A stretch of 64,000 nt of DNA from Przewalskia tangutica (taxonomy: Eukaryota > Streptophyta > Magnoliopsida > Solanales > Solanaceae), in assembly GCA_029844215.1 (NCBI GenBank), contig CM056728.1:90147676-90211675 (forward strand). Direction: 5' to 3'. This document shows positions 24,678 to 36,376 of the stretch, piece after piece. The position numbers were made by a program, and so were the translations under genes. Position 1 is the stretch's first letter; the number at the start of each line of letters is the position of its first letter. The notes below the pieces were generated by a model, which saw only the letters and a program-made list of their open reading frames with translations, was not told the DNA's origin and did no database searches.

Positions 24678-25340
24678 GGCATGTTATCGGGGCCGATGGT
24701 ATTCATGTTGATACAACAAAGATTGAGGCAGTCAAGACTTGTCCTAGACCCACTACACCAACGAATGTGCGCAACTTTTTGGGCCTTGCGGGTTATTATC
24801 GGAGATTTGTGGAGAAGTTTGCCTCCATTTCAGCACCTTTGACTAGCCGACTCGAAGCGTATATGTTCCGTGGGCGGATGCTTGTGAGAGGATTTCCGAT
24901 TCTTGAAGGAGAAATTGGCGGCCCGATCCTTACTCTTCCGCAGGTTTGGGCGGATATGTGATTTATTGTGATGCGTCGGGTGTCGGGCTTGGAGTGCGTC
25001 TTGATGCGGCCGCGGCAAAGTTATAGCTTACGCATCTCGACAGCTCAGGAAGCATGAGAAGAACTATCCCACACATGATTTAGAGTTGGCAGCGGTGATT
25101 CATGCCTTGAATATCTGGAGACATTATTTATATGGAGTTCATGTGGATATTAACACAGACCACAAGAGTCTCCAGTATATCTTCAGCCAGCGGGAGCTGA
25201 ACTTGCGGCAGAGACGGTGGTTAGAGCTACTTAAGGATTATGATGTCGATATCCTATACCACCCAGGGAAGGCCAATGTAGTTGCAGATGCCCTTAGTCG
25301 CAGATCGATGAGTAGTCTGTCAGATGTGCAGCCAGAGATA
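24623..25340 (+). pseudogene. Chromo-A RT connection and RNase H relic
   Basis: Frame 24623-24961 gives the connection: FLGHVIGADGIHVDTTKIEA and NFLGLAGYYRRFVEKFASIS. After a frame change, 25086 onward gives the RNase H end: AAVIHALNIWRHYLYGVHVD, TDHKSLQYIF and NVVADALSRRSM. The stretch between (24840-25080) is corrupted, including the expected first RNase H Asp region. Confidence 0.85.
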
Positions 25341-25479
25341 AGGGGTATGGTCCGCGAGTTGCATCAGCTAGCGAACCTTGGAGTTCGTTTGGTTGGTTCT
25401 GGTAGTGATGGGGTTCGGGTTCGAGAGGTTGTCGAGTCTTCCATCGTCGAGGAGGTGAAGAGGCGGCAGTATGAGGATC

Positions 25480-26310
25480 CGTGTAGTGCGATATCGAGAT
25501 CGCGCTCTTGGGAAGAGAAGAGTCTATTTGAGGTAGCGCCTGATGGGGTGCTAAGATTTGAGGGTCGGTTGTGTGTTCCCGATGTGACAGGACTTCGTCA
25601 ACAGATTCTGGGGGAGGCACACAACGCTCGTTATTCTATTCATACGGGGTCGACTAAGATGTACCATGACCTCAGATGTGTGTATTGGTGGGATGGCCTG
25701 AAGAGGGACGTTGCGGGGTTTGTGGCGCAGTGTCCGTGTCGGCCAGTCAGGTGGAGCACGAGCTTTGATGGATTATTGCAGATGATAGAGATTCCGACAT
25801 GGAAGTGGGAGGTGATCAATATGAACTTTATTACAGGGTTACCTCACACTCGGAGGCGTGATTCCATCAGGTTATTGTCGACAGTGTGAAATCAGCCCAC
25901 TTTCGCGATCGGGATGACTTTTTCAGAGATTATGCTAGATTGTATATCGAGAGATTGTGAGGCGCACGGAGTGCCTATATCGATCATTTGACGGGATCGG
26001 TTCTCGGCTAACTTCCGAGGTCTTTCGGAAGGATTAGGGACAGGTGAGTCTCGATCGCGTTTCATCCTCGAGCCAAGCGGACATGCAGGCGTACTATCGG
26101 ACAACGAGGATATCTTTGCGGGCTTGTGTTATTGATTTCAGGGGTAGCTGGGAGAATCATTTACCTCTTGTGGAGTTTGCATATAACAACAGCTACCATT
26201 CTAGTATCCAGATGGCGCCTTATGAGGTTTTATACGGGAGAAAGTGCAGGTCACCGATAGGCTGGTTTGAGGTGGGAGAAGTTCAGTTAGTCGGGCTAGA
26301 CTAGATTCAG
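25480..26310 (+). pseudogene. Chromo-A integrase relic
   Basis: The zinc-binding N-terminal part is visible as AHNARYSIHTGSTKMYHDL, then YWWDGLKRDVAGFVAQCPC near 25620-25740. The catalytic core is broken: a stop follows RLLSTV at 25889, and the segment that normally carries the glutamate (ERTIQTLED-type) reads as QAYYRTTRISLRACVIDF, with bases missing. The C-end block YNNSYHSSIQMAPYEVLYGR is intact (26188-26250). A working enzyme would insert element DNA in the nucleus. Confidence 0.87.
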
Positions 26311-26399
26311 CAGGCAGTGCATAAGGTGAAGCTTATACAGGAGCGGTTATTGTCAGCTCAGAGTCGACAGAAGTCGTATGCAGATCATCGGCGTTGACA

Positions 26400-26856
26400 C
26401 TTGGAGTTTGAGGTGGATGATTGGGTCTTCCTGAAAGTATCACCCATGAAGGGAGTAATGAGGTTTGGAAAGAAAGGAAAACTTAGCCCAAGGTACATTG
26501 GGCCTTATCAGATTGTCCGTAGGGTAGGCAAGGTTGTCTATGCGTTGGATCTGCCGTCCGATCTGGAGGCAGTACATCCAGTCTTTCATGTGTCTATGTT
26601 GCGGAAGTGTATCGGAGATCCATCTAGAGTGCACCCGATTGGTGATGTCCAGGTGACAGAGGGGCTATCATATGAGGAGAGTCCCATAACGATACTCGAT
26701 CGTCAGGTTAGGCGACTACGGACGAAGGATGTGGCTTCCGTCAAGGTCTTATGGCGGAACGAGAACAGGGAGGAAATGACATGGGAAGCAGAGGAGGACA
26801 TGATGAAGAAGTATCCTCACTTGTTCCCTACACCTCCAGGTAACCCACTTCCCTGA
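26400..26856 (+). pseudogene. Chromo-A integrase C-end and chromodomain
   Basis: Open frame with LKVSPMKGVMRFGKKGKLSP and YIGPYQIVRRVGKVVYALDL, then a chromodomain-like end: EESPITILDRQVRRLR, VASVKVLWRNENREEMTWE, and the stop after PHLFPTPPGNPLP. In the family this domain targets integration to heterochromatin marks. No ATG opens this frame; it is the continuation of pol downstream of the stop at 26302. Confidence 0.88.
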
Positions 26857-27016
26857 TTGTTAGTTTTTAAAATTTTGCAATTATGCTTAAGTATTGTGGT
26901 GGCCATGTGGAGCGTCTTTATTTGCAAGAGGAATAGTTAAGAGAGTCTATGTCGATATTGTGATTGAGTATGCCTAGAAGGAACATTCGGGACGAATGTT
27001 TCTAAGAGGGGGAAAA

Positions 27017-29641
27017 TGTTACACCCCGTAGTTCAGGTCATGCGTATGAGAACGTATGAAAGGAATTAAGTTTTAAATTTTTGAAAGATAGGTCGACAGA
27101 ATGTTTCGGACGGGTTTTTAGGCAACTTTGAGGCGGTTTATGTCCCATTACATGGAGAGTTCCTAGGTGTTTCAAAGGCCTAGTACGTAGTTCGTTGAGT
27201 CTAGTTTCCAACGCAACCAACCATTCGTCGATAGGACATCGGAGTAGGAAGTTATGGAAATTTCAAGTTCAGTACGCGGTCGTGCAGAAAAAGTTTTTAG
27301 TCGGGGGCCACAGCGCCGCGGCGCCGGATGCAGGGCCGCGGCGCCGGTTATGCTGAGAATTATCTAAGGTTGCCGCGGCGCCGTAAGTTCCGAAAGTTCG
27401 CGAAGTTTTCAGCGCCAGGGCGCGCCAGCGGCGAGTTTTGCGGAAAACTGAGGAAAAGTCAGATATTTTCTTTTAAAAAGGCCATGGGAGGGTGACAAGT
27501 GTCCCCCCCCATCTGATTTTTGCATGTCCTATTTATTGACCAAGTCTTGAAGACTTGGTCATTCTTCAAAGCTCCTTCTTCTCTCTAAAAAACTCTTCCT
27601 TCTCTCTAAAATTCCTCTCACTTCTCTCTAGAAATTCAAGAACATACCAAGGCCTAGAGGAAAATTTCAGAAAAGTGGCAAGAAGGAAACTTGTTGGCAA
27701 GCTTGTAGGAGTCTTGTGGAGGTGATTGTGGAAAGAAGACAAGTGAAAGTTGTTGGATTAATTTGGGTAAGCTCTAAGGTAACAATGTCTTCTTTATTCT
27801 TGAGTAAATTGTGTTGCATGTGAGGAAGAAAAGACTTGTAGTGGACAATATTGCCTTTAGGAATATTGCATGTAAGAATAACAAATTGGATTTGAAAGGA
27901 TTAGATAAGGATGATATGTGAGCATGTTGTAGCCAAGATACTACCTTAAATTTATTGAATTAGTTAATATGTATTATGGGGCAGAATTTTACACGCCCAA
28001 GTTTAGGCATGTAATCCCCTTTGTATTGTTGGATTATTGGGCCTTAAGTGGCGTTTGGATATTGAATTCGAACCTTGTAAAGGTGGAAAAGTACGTAGAA
28101 ATAAAGGAAGCGCTGTCCAATTTTCCGTAGAATAAGGAACTTCATGCTAGAATATTCGACGAAGAAGTTTAGACGTTAATAGAAGTATTTGATTATGATA
28201 GGTTGATACTCTACGCGCGGCATATTCGACTTGGCAAGTGGACTTAGCCGAGGAGGTATGTGATTCCTCCTATCCCCTTGAGCATGATATTTGTAAAATA
28301 TATAGTACGGTAGACGTACGTGTTTCACTAAATTTGGTTGCACCTTGAGGTCTTTTGGCTTGAGTCCAAAATGTTAAGAATCTTGAAATACTTGAAAAAG
28401 AATTATGAATCATTATTTTAAAAGGAAATTAATACTTGGGTTTAAAAGAATAAGTTTCTTTTGGTTTTCCAAACAAGTGTGGATGTTTTGAGTTATTACA
28501 AAGTTTAAGTGTTATACTAGTTTACGGGAAGTTAGTCATAACGACTTAAGAAAGATAAAAAGAATAGTTTACTTACTCGCTTTATAGTAGTCTTGTAATG
28601 ATTTCTGAATGTGTGGTAAGTTGGCTTGATAAGTAAATATGTTGTGATACTACGGGTGTTAGTGTCTTGAGATTTGTTGTGGTAAGGGGGTTTCTCTTAT
28701 TGTGCTTATGTTGTTGACGATGAGCCGGTTGTTCTTGTGTTATATCACTTACCCCCGACATTAAGTTCTGCGGGTTAGCTACCGTCACGAGGAGTACCTC
28801 ATGCGGGTCCATGTGACCTATGCGGACTACGGTAGTCCAGGAATCACTCCGGGTGTGTTACGCCGATGCGAGGAATACATCATGCGGTCCAAGTGGCCAT
28901 ACGGACTGCGGGAGTACATGAAAATACAGCGGGTTAGCTACCCCCGATGTGAGGAGTACCTCATGCGGGCCCAGGTGGCCTATGCTGACTACGGAAGTCC
29001 AGGATTGGGCTCGCGTAATGATACCATGGGCGAGTGGCCCTGCTTCGATCATTAGCGGCCTAGGAAAGACCGGTTACGCTACACCTAATTGTTCTTTCTT
29101 ATGTTGTGACACCATGTGCGGTTAATTGGCTTTTCATACATATCTGTGGATTTTGGTTTGGAAATGTTATGATTTCATTCTGATATTTTGATTTCACATA
29201 CTTGGTACTGTTATCGACCTCGCCCGGGCTGCGTTCATGCCGCAGGTCGAGGTACATCGGTTATTGATCCTCGCTCTTAGGATCACCGTTCTGCTTTTGG
29301 GAAGCCCCGTTTCTCCGGAGGCTTATCTTTTGGTATGTTTTTTCTGTCATTGTAGATTCAGGTACATTCAGGGGTATGACGGGGCCCTGTCCCGTCATAG
29401 TTGTTACAACTCTTAGAGGTCTGTAGTCCTGTTGTAATTGGGTTTCGTAAGGGATGTAACTGTTCAGTTTTTTTTGTTATATGTATAGTTACCGAAAGGT
29501 AACCATTTTGGGGTTAGCCTGCTTCTTAATTTATATTGTTTCATGTTTATGAGTTTACTTTCGCTGGTTTTTCTCTGATGTTGTATCACTAGGGTGCCCG
29601 GGGTAAGGCACCAGTCACGGGCCCGAGGTCGGGTCATGACA
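27017..29641 (+). repeat. Chromo-A 3' LTR
   Basis: 2625-bp LTR preceded by a polypurine tract (27004-27016). Contains the 25-bp dyad at 27537-27561 and a shorter GC-rich U3 cluster (about 27310-27430) than the 5' copy. It keeps the segment near 29280-29330 that the 5' LTR lacks. Confidence 0.92.
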
Positions 29642-30060
29642 TGGCGTCATTGCGTAGACGTAATACTGGTGACGTCATTATGTGGACGTAATGCTGATGA
29701 CGTCGTTGCCTAGACATGTTGCTGCTGACGTCGTTGCGTAGACGTAATGCTGTTGGCGTCGTTGCATAGACATGACACTGATGGCGTCATTGTGTAGATA
29801 TAATGATGCTGGCGTCATTGCGTAGACGTAATGTTGCTGGCGTCGTTGCATGGGCGTGATGCTGATGGTGTCATTGCGTAGATGTAGTACTGATGACGTC
29901 GTTGCGTGGACGTAATGCTGATGACATCGTTGCCTGGACGTGTTGCTGCTGGCATCATTGCGTAGACGTAATGCAGCTGGTGTCGTTACGTAGACGTGAT
30001 GCTGATGGCGTCATTGCGTAGACATAATGCTGATGACATTGTTGCTTGGACGTGTTGTTG
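29642..30060 (-). repeat. Degenerate GTCGTTGC array (right part)
   Basis: Continuation of the tandem array cut by Chromo-A, starting with the duplicated TGGCG (29642-29646). Units carry TTGCGTAGACGTAATGCTG and TGACGTCGTTGC words at roughly 30-35 bp. The array ends near 30060, where non-repeated TatL-1 sequence resumes. Confidence 0.82.
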
Positions 30061-30790
30061 ATGCTCCTGTAGAATAAATGCTCCTGCAAGCTAAGCTTGA
30101 GAAAAATTAGTGTATAACTGTTAAAACAAAATGATAAATATATGAGAAATGCAATTTTGTGGGTAGAGATGTCGTCTCTGTACGATGTGTGGGATGCTGC
30201 GAATGCTGAGATGTTATCCTTGGGCGGACGTGCTAAATGCTGCAACTGCTGAGATGTTGCTATAATGCATTTTGTGAACCGTGTGTTTGTGCACCGCATG
30301 GATTGCAATTTGACTCTATGCCCGAGCTGATGCGCTAGACTTTGTTTTGGAATTTGAACTTTAATTGTTGATGTCCTTTTCTGCTTCTGCTGCTTCTACT
30401 GCGGACTTTGAACTTTGGATTGTTGCCATATCCTCTGCCTCTACTGCTTCTGCTAATACGAAGAAACTTTTTGCCGTATTTTCTGCTTCGGCTGTTGCAT
30501 TTTCTGCTTCTGTTAATATGAAAAACCTGCGTTCAAAGAAAATTTGTGAGTTTTGGGGGAGGGTCGGCTCGTATTTGACTTTGCAGCTTTGTTTCTTGAC
30601 ATCTGCGCGCCTGACTTGTTTGGACCTGCAACCCCTGTATGATTTCATGTCTTAGTCAGTTGTTAATGGTCCTAGTTTTGTATATGCAGAGGCGTTTGGC
30701 CTAAAGCAAGTCTCCATGGGATTGCTTGTCTATCATGCCGAAAATGTGTATTTGTTATTTTTAGAACGAAGGGAAAGTTTCCTAATGGTA
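30061..30790 (-). other. TatL-1 interior, no supported gene
   Basis: Includes a short stretch (30361-30655) with Ala/Glu-rich reading frames on the minus strand that derive from imperfect CTTCTGCTGCTTCT-type repeats. No family is recognised. Phrases near 30110-30260 repeat those at 5930-6000 and 6480-6600. Confidence 0.4.
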
Positions 30791-30791
30791 T

Positions 30792-30955
30792 GACCGAAGC
30801 CGATTTAGGCCGCCTACGTATCCCCATGAGGGAATCAGGTCATGACGTAGTTCATTACAAGCGAAATTTGGTAAAGCTAAAAATTTTAAAGGTGGGACCA
30901 AAGCCGATATGGCCGCCTACGTATCCGCCAAGGGAATCAGGTCGAACGTAGTTCC
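30792..30955 (-). repeat. Two copies of the shared ~65-nt Tat motif
   Basis: On the minus strand both copies run GAACTACGT..GACCTGATTCC, then GGATACGTAGGCGGCC, then CGGCTTCGGTC or CGGCTTTGGTC. Copy 1 is 30792-30853 and copy 2 is 30896-30955. Four more copies lie in TatL-2 (43661-45580), in the same sense relative to the element. They contain no open frame of note. Confidence 0.8.
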
Positions 30956-31138
30956 AATTACAAGCAAAACAAAAGAAAACATTATTAAAGCTTAAATACG
31001 AGTTTTTAAATTATTCTGCTAAGCTAAATTTCCCTTCTTATCTAGAATCTAGGTGGACCAGAACAGAGATGCAAATCCAATCCTCCAATACGTCTACTTG
31101 CTCTGCGTTATGGCTGGCTGGGTCTTCGTGCTCTGCTA

Positions 31139-32022
31139 TCAGTATCTCCTTCTTTTGACTTCTGCGTGGTGCACGCTTGGATAAATGACTGATTCAGGCG
31201 GAGCGGGTTTTGGCCAGGAAATACCTCTCTTCCTTTGGGGGTCATTGTACTTATTGGAGGAGACCTCCTTCACCTGAATGACTCTCTCTTTGATCAGCTC
31301 TCTTATTTTGTCTCTGAGTGTATAACACCTTCCCATGTCGTGTCCGATGGCTCCAGAATGGTATGCACAACTTTTATTCTCATCATGAGCTTTGGACTTG
31401 GGATTGGGAACATTCTTTGGAATTGGCTGGAGTATCCCTGCAACTCTCAACCTCTCATACAACTGCGACAAAGGCTCGACTAAATGGGTGTATATTTTGG
31501 CGGGCCTTTCTGTGGCATTTAGGTGGGTGTGAAGATGTTTAGTGGACGGGCCTTTGGCCGTGGCGTATACACGGGTGGGTATCGTAAGGGGTTGTCGTAT
31601 GTATTACGAAAATAGGTTTGTGGTGGCTTTTTATCTTGGTTTGTGTTTGGCTGGGGTATGGTAGGCATTTGGTTTTGTGTGGGATACATAGGTGCATTGT
31701 ATATTGACCGAGTGTGGTAAATGGGATATGTAGTAAGAGGGTACTGGTAAGAATTTGGAGGATTTTGATTGTTTTGGTTATTTGAAGTGACGAGTGCTCT
31801 AGTGAGGTTTCAGAGCCTTTTAATTTCGGCCTGCAGGGTTGCCATTTGCTGTGATAATTGGGCGAGGTGTTCGATCGGATCTACGCTGCTTTTCTTTTCT
31901 GAGACCTCTGCTTTGTCTATAGGAACCAAGACGGGTTCCGACTTGTTATTCTTAAATGCCCTTGAATCAGTCATGTCGTTGGATCGCACCTTTGATCTCG
32001 TGAAGTATCGATGCTCTGTCAT
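31139..32022 (-). pseudogene. TatL-1 gag relic
   Basis: Starts with MTEHRYFTRSKVRSND (ATG at 32022) and a coiled-coil-like DPIEHLAQLSQQMATLQ, then a stop. A frameshifted Pro/Thr-rich middle follows. The C-terminal part, 31471-31139, is open: SQLYERLRVAGILQPIP and SCAYHSGAIGHDMGRCYTLR, a zinc-knuckle-like C-x2-H..H..C motif typical of this gag family, then DKIRELIKERVIQVKE. It is not followed by protease or RT sequence, so TatL-1 is at best a gag-only element. Confidence 0.78.
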
Positions 32023-32029
32023 TGCTTAG

Positions 32030-32853
32030 TCAAATACAAATCGACCTTGGGGAAGATGATAAATCCTTTTAAACAAAATGTAGCTAACTGCGTTAGTATA
32101 AAGCACGTGATTTTGCAAAGGTGTAAATAACATTTAGCAAGTATATGTTGCACATAAATTGTCACATTGCAAGCGAGTCCTAACATGCATGGGGACCCCT
32201 TTATGCCAGAGGTAGGCCTAAACGTCACATATGCGAGACTGTGATAGATTTGTCCAAGCCGTCAAACTGTAATGCTTTTGTTGGAAATGACGACCAAATG
32301 ACGGTACACTTTTTCCAATTTCAGCATGTCATGATTAGGTTGGATTTGTCTATCATTGTCACGCTACACATAGTATGTTGGTTGGTCGTTGGGTTGAGAA
32401 ACCCGTCGACAAGTTTGGTGTTTTCCTAATTGTGGTGTCGATACCAAGGACCGACCCACCTAAGGTAAATGCATGCATGCCTTAAAATAAAGGGTGGTAT
32501 AGCTCTATCCTGAGTTTCTAAGAATTGGCTTTCTTGGGCCTTGAGTTCTGGCGGACAACTCGAGTGAGAAGGCTACACGGCCACCGGTTAGACCAGACAC
32601 TTCACGTATATTACCAACTCTCCTAAATTTGGGTTTTAAAGAAAGAATTTTGCTGATGCACCAAGCGCACCTCGCATGTAGTTGATAGTGTGAATTTTCT
32701 AGAGTGGAAGAAATATGAGCGGAGTGCCAGTTTAAGGAAAGCAGTAAAGCAAATAGCAATTAAAACAAATAAAATAAAATACAGCACACAAAAATTAAAT
32801 GCAAAGAATGATGCCAAATAATAACCCTAGGTCTGTTGTGGTTAAGAACCTTA
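32030..32853 (-). other. TatL-1 leader (5' untranslated region)
   Basis: Non-coding leader between primer-binding site and gag. Short blocks, such as a CTCGAGTGAGAAGGCTAC-type segment near 32558 and the TATGCCAGAGGTAGGCCTA block near 32203, recur in the leader of TatL-2 (near 42703 and 43060) in the same order, showing common descent. Confidence 0.7.
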
Positions 32854-32877
32854 GATCCCTAGCGGAGTCGTCATTTC
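32854..32877 (-). promoter_or_regulatory. TatL-1 primer-binding site region
   Basis: On the minus strand the bases after the 5' LTR read GAAATGACGACTCCGCTAGG. The GACTCCGCT-GGG wording resembles the primer-binding site of Tat/Ogre-type elements, which I recall as tRNA-Arg-like. TatL-2 has GACGATTCCACTGGGGA in the same position. Confidence 0.65.
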
Positions 32878-35184
32878 TGTCACGCCCTTTTTCGACCGCG
32901 ACATTATAAAACTCCTGCTTAAGAAATGTTAGAAGATAAAAATGCTAAAAGGGGTTGCTAAATGCTAAAAGGTGTTAAAGAGGTGCTAAAATGTTAAAAG
33001 GGTGCTAAAAGTGCTAAAGGGTGCTAAATGCTAAATGGTTGCTAAAAGGGTTCGCGGAGTCGCCACCTAATTAGTTGGGTGAATTAGGACACCTAAATGT
33101 CAACTAGGTTAAAGTCAACATTAACTCCATTTTAATGGTCTGCAAAATTGTGTGAGATTCTGGGTAAGAGTTCTTTATTAATCTAGAGGGAAGAGGTTAT
33201 GCATCCTCCAAGATCCGCTAACTCGCGGTTGTCCGTTCAAACCTAGGTTAATTATTATGCTAAGAAAGACATGTTTAAAAATGTTTAAGTAAAGAGATGC
33301 TTGCAAATAAAAGGTAAAAAATGATGCATTTTATAACCTGAAAAGATTTATAAGATTTGTTTATAAAAGATAAAGTTTTGAAATATTCATTCATAAAGTA
33401 CTTAAAGAACATGTATATAATGCAAGAAATTGATTATGACCAAAGATGCATTTATGAAATAGGCCTAGCATGCAAGGTATCTATCTAGCAAGTGAAACTA
33501 ATTTTTCTATACGAATGTTAATGATTGAGTTTATAGAATTTGATAACAAATAATACTTTAACTACGTGAAGAGTTATGCAAGTGAAAAATCATTAGGTTA
33601 TTTAATGCAACTTTAAGCAATGTATAGCGAGCCTAAAATAATTAAGTTAGAAGAAACAAATTTCTAGTGTCAAACTACCTCTTAATGGCAACTCAAAGCT
33701 TAAATATCCTTAAGGTTCTGCTAGTAGTGTAATGTTAGACAATTAATTTACAAATAATGAATGGGGCGGGCATTAATTAATAAATGGCTCGAGGAAAACA
33801 AAGCTTGGGACGATTTTACTCGTATTATGCCAAAATGAGGAGTTTGAGAGTTTTCTTTTCTAATCTTGTTTGGATTGCTTATTAAGACTATTTTTGTTGT
33901 GTAGAAAGGTGCTCCTCGACTGCTTTTCTCTCTGTTCTCGCCTTTCTGCCCCGTTTTTTTTCGAGTGTTCCTCGCGCTCCTTGTGCAAATTAACTTGGAT
34001 TATATAGCCTCCTTTGTGTTCTAAATTAATTAAACCTTTAAATGCAGATTCGAGGTTGATTTTTGGTATGATTTTGAGGTGTAAGATTTGTTATGGTAAG
34101 CTTATATTTTGGCTAATTTAAAACTGATTCGCGAGGATTTGGACGCGGCTTTTGGTGTGATATTGTTATGGTAAGTGTGTATTTTCGATTCTTGAAATAT
34201 CTTGTGCTTAATTTGGTAAGATTTGATTAATATGGAAGGGATTTAGAGTAAGAAAGAAGAGGGGAGAAGGGGCGGTGGCTTTTCTTTTGTTAGGTTTAGG
34301 GTTCAGTTGGTTTTTGTCTAGGTTTTTAGTGAGGGAGAGGGGTGATATAAAAATGGGCTGAAGGGAGTGAAATAAAAGGGTTGGGGGTGAGTTGGGCCGC
34401 AGGTTTGGGTAATTGGGCTGGGTAGGTTTTGTAAAGGAAGAGGGTTTGGTTTTAATTGGGTATTAGTTTTAAGTGTTAGTTAATTAGTGATAAATAAGGG
34501 GGGTTTAGGTTAGTTTTTAATTATTTTAATATGACTTTAGGTGCTTTATTAGTTTTAGCTTGGGTTTAAATTATTACAATAATAAATGCGGGCGTGCTAT
34601 TTAATTAGTGCTTAATATTTATAAATGCGATACCGTTAATAAATCTTATTTATTATGCACACTTTACGATGTTAAACTAAAATTAATTAATGGGGAATAA
34701 ATGGGGGTTTAAATTATTATTAAATTATTTAAATGCTAAATGCAGATATGATATTTAAGTATTGCTTAATGCTTTTATAAATGCGACGCTATTAAAACGC
34801 ATGTATTAGATTAAAATTAGTTTAATAGGAGTTTAAATTACAAATAATAATTATGAAATTGTTTTGTGTGTTAATAAATGTGGATATAATTTTAAGGAAT
34901 GTGTGATGCGACGTTATTGCTAGATTATTAATTTATTATTATTAAAATTATTAAAAATCAATAGAATTATGATAGGGCTTAAAATTAATAAATGCGGGCG
35001 CGAGACTCCAAGTGCTTAATATTCTACGTAAGATGCGGTGCCATTATTAAATCGCTTATTTATGCATGTATTAATGTTTTATTGTTGCATTTTATTATTA
35101 TAAAATTGTTAAACTTATGTTGAAAAATTTAATGTAATTTTATAGTTTATGACTGGATGAGAGGGCCAAAATTGGGTGTCAACA
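32878..35184 (-). repeat. TatL-1 5' LTR (2307 bp, internal deletion)
   Basis: Promoter-side LTR of the minus-strand element; TATATAA at 34000-34006 (minus). Against the left LTR it lacks exactly 1264 bp downstream of the TATA, with GGAA at both edges of the lost segment. Apart from that it matches closely, including AT-rich runs at 34430-35160. Confidence 0.88.
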
Positions 35185-35189
35185 GGAAG

Positions 35190-35850
35190 CCTTCTATATC
35201 TCACTACTAGTCATCTTGATATAATATTTAGTGTTTGTGTATGTGCTCAATTCCAAGCCTGTCCCAAAATCTCCCACTTAAATGTCGTAAAACGTATCAT
35301 TAGATATGTTGCCGGCACATGTGAGTTTGGAATTTGGTATTCCAAAGACAATAATCATAATTTAATATAGTATAGTGACTCAGATTGGGTTGGTGATGTG
35401 GATGATAGAAAGAATACTAATGGAGGATGTTTTTATCTTGGCAATAATCTTATTTCTTGGTATAGTCGTAAATAAAATTGTGTCTCACTTTCAACTGCTG
35501 AATCGGAATATGTAGCAGCTGGAAGTTGTTGCTCTCAATTAATATGGCTAAGACACATGTTGAACGACTATAATTTTTCTAGTAATATCTTAGTTTTGTA
35601 CAGTGATACTCTAAGTGCTATAAATATTTTCAAAAATCCAGTTCAGCACTCACGTACAAAACATATTGATATTAGACATTATTTTTTAAGAGATTTAGTT
35701 AAAAAAAACAGGTAGTTCAAATTGAACATGTTGATATCCTACATCAACTAGCTGATATCCTACATCAACTAGCTGATATTTTTACAAAAGCTTTGGACCA
35801 TGAAAGATTTTCTAGTTTGAAAAAAAACTTTTGGTCTTTGTAATCTCTAA
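35190..35850 (+). pseudogene. Copia RT end and RNase H relic (Sirevirus-like)
   Basis: Continues the Copia pol split at 1573: SLLYLTTSHLDIIFSVCVCA, HLNVVKRIIRYVAGT, YSDSDWVGDVDDRKN, SLSTAESEYVAAGSC and RTKHIDIRHYFLRDL, the last RNase H box. In-frame stops occur near 35370 and 35475, and an A-run at 35701-35709 shifts frame. The end LADIFTKAL is duplicated in part (35743-35780). Confidence 0.87.
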
Positions 35851-35893
35851 AAAGGCATTTTTGGTGAATGTCGACTGAAATGTCTGTAATATT

Positions 35894-36376
35894 TTGGGTG
35901 ACCTATCCACAGAGGACTTGTCCAAAGCTATAGTATTTGAAGGTTTAGATGAACCTTTAGATATCAGCTACCCAGGTGATGACAACAATCTAATAGATGT
36001 TGATGCAACATCTGATATTTCAGCACTGGGTAAAAGACCAAGATCATCCACCTTCACTACAAGTCGATTGAGTAGAATGTTTGAGAGAACAGTTTGTGAA
36101 GAATCGAGCAATAAAAGGTTCAAATTTGATACATTTGTACCTGCTTGCTCGAGTAGTGACAGTGATGACACGGACTTGGTGTTCTCAACTGAAGAGAGTG
36201 AAGAAGAACCTTCTATACTGCAAAATGTGTCTCAAGAAAATGAAGAAGTTCCTGATGAAACTTCACTGAAGCAATTCTTCCAAAAGGAAATTTTCAGATA
36301 TGTCAAATCGAGTGTTGCTCCGAATGTTGCCACTGATGCCATAATATCTCAGATAACATTTCAGCCAACATCATAA
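35894..36376 (+). CDS. Env-like ORF of Sirevirus-like element, N part
   Basis: 160-residue frame after pol. Acidic and Ser-rich (DSDDTDLVFSTEESEEEP) with two basic patches (GKRPRSS, SSNKRFKF) that could be nuclear signals. No ATG opens the frame at 35894 (a TTG codon stands there), so the true start is unclear or lost. Its position between RNase H and the 3' LTR is that of the extra 'envelope-like' ORF of Sireviruses. The function of such ORFs is unproved, and no transmembrane segment is visible. Likely a relic. Confidence 0.5.
   Translation: MGDLSTEDLSKAIVFEGLDEPLDISYPGDDNNLIDVDATSDISALGKRPRSSTFTTSRLSRMFERTVCEESSNKRFKFDTFVPACSSSDSDDTDLVFSTEESEEEPSILQNVSQENEEVPDETSLKQFFQKEIFRYVKSSVAPNVATDAIISQITFQPTS

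Larger units (their letters stand above)
6901..29641 (+). mobile_element. Chromo-A: chromodomain Ty3/Gypsy element, carrying two further insertions
   Basis: LTRs at 6901-9514 and 27017-29641 start TGTTACACCCC and end GTGACA. The TSD TGGCG is exact (6896-6900 and 29642-29646). The primer-binding site TGGTATCAGAGC (9519-9530) is the usual initiator-Met tRNA type. Order is gag, protease, RT, RNase H, integrase, chromodomain, as in plant chromoviruses of the Tekay/Del kind. Chromo-B and a solo LTR sit within the gag leader and the start of gag. Stops, frameshifts and a lost RT catalytic residue make it inactive, yet the LTRs remain very similar, so it is fairly young. Confidence 0.92.
1574..35184 (-). 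mobile_element. TatL-1: Tat-like Gypsy LTR element, non-autonomous, nested host
   Basis: Both ends are TG..CA (plus-strand start TGTCACGCCC, end GGGTGTCAACA). Flanks are GGCAG (1569-1573) and GGAAG (35185-35189), a 5-bp TSD with one mismatch; removing the element restores the Copia frame across the site. LTR orientation, primer-binding site beside the right LTR, polypurine tract beside the left LTR and the gag relic all place it on the minus strand. Without the nested Chromo-A element it is about 10.9 kb. The interior keeps only a gag relic, non-coding motifs and tandem repeats, with no protease, RT or integrase, so mobility would have needed proteins from another element. Confidence 0.88.

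Noticed and set aside
30361..30655. Ala/Glu-rich frame on the minus strand and Ser/Ala-rich frame on the plus strand
   Set aside because: Both come from imperfect CTTCTGCTGC-type repeats; neither shows a domain.
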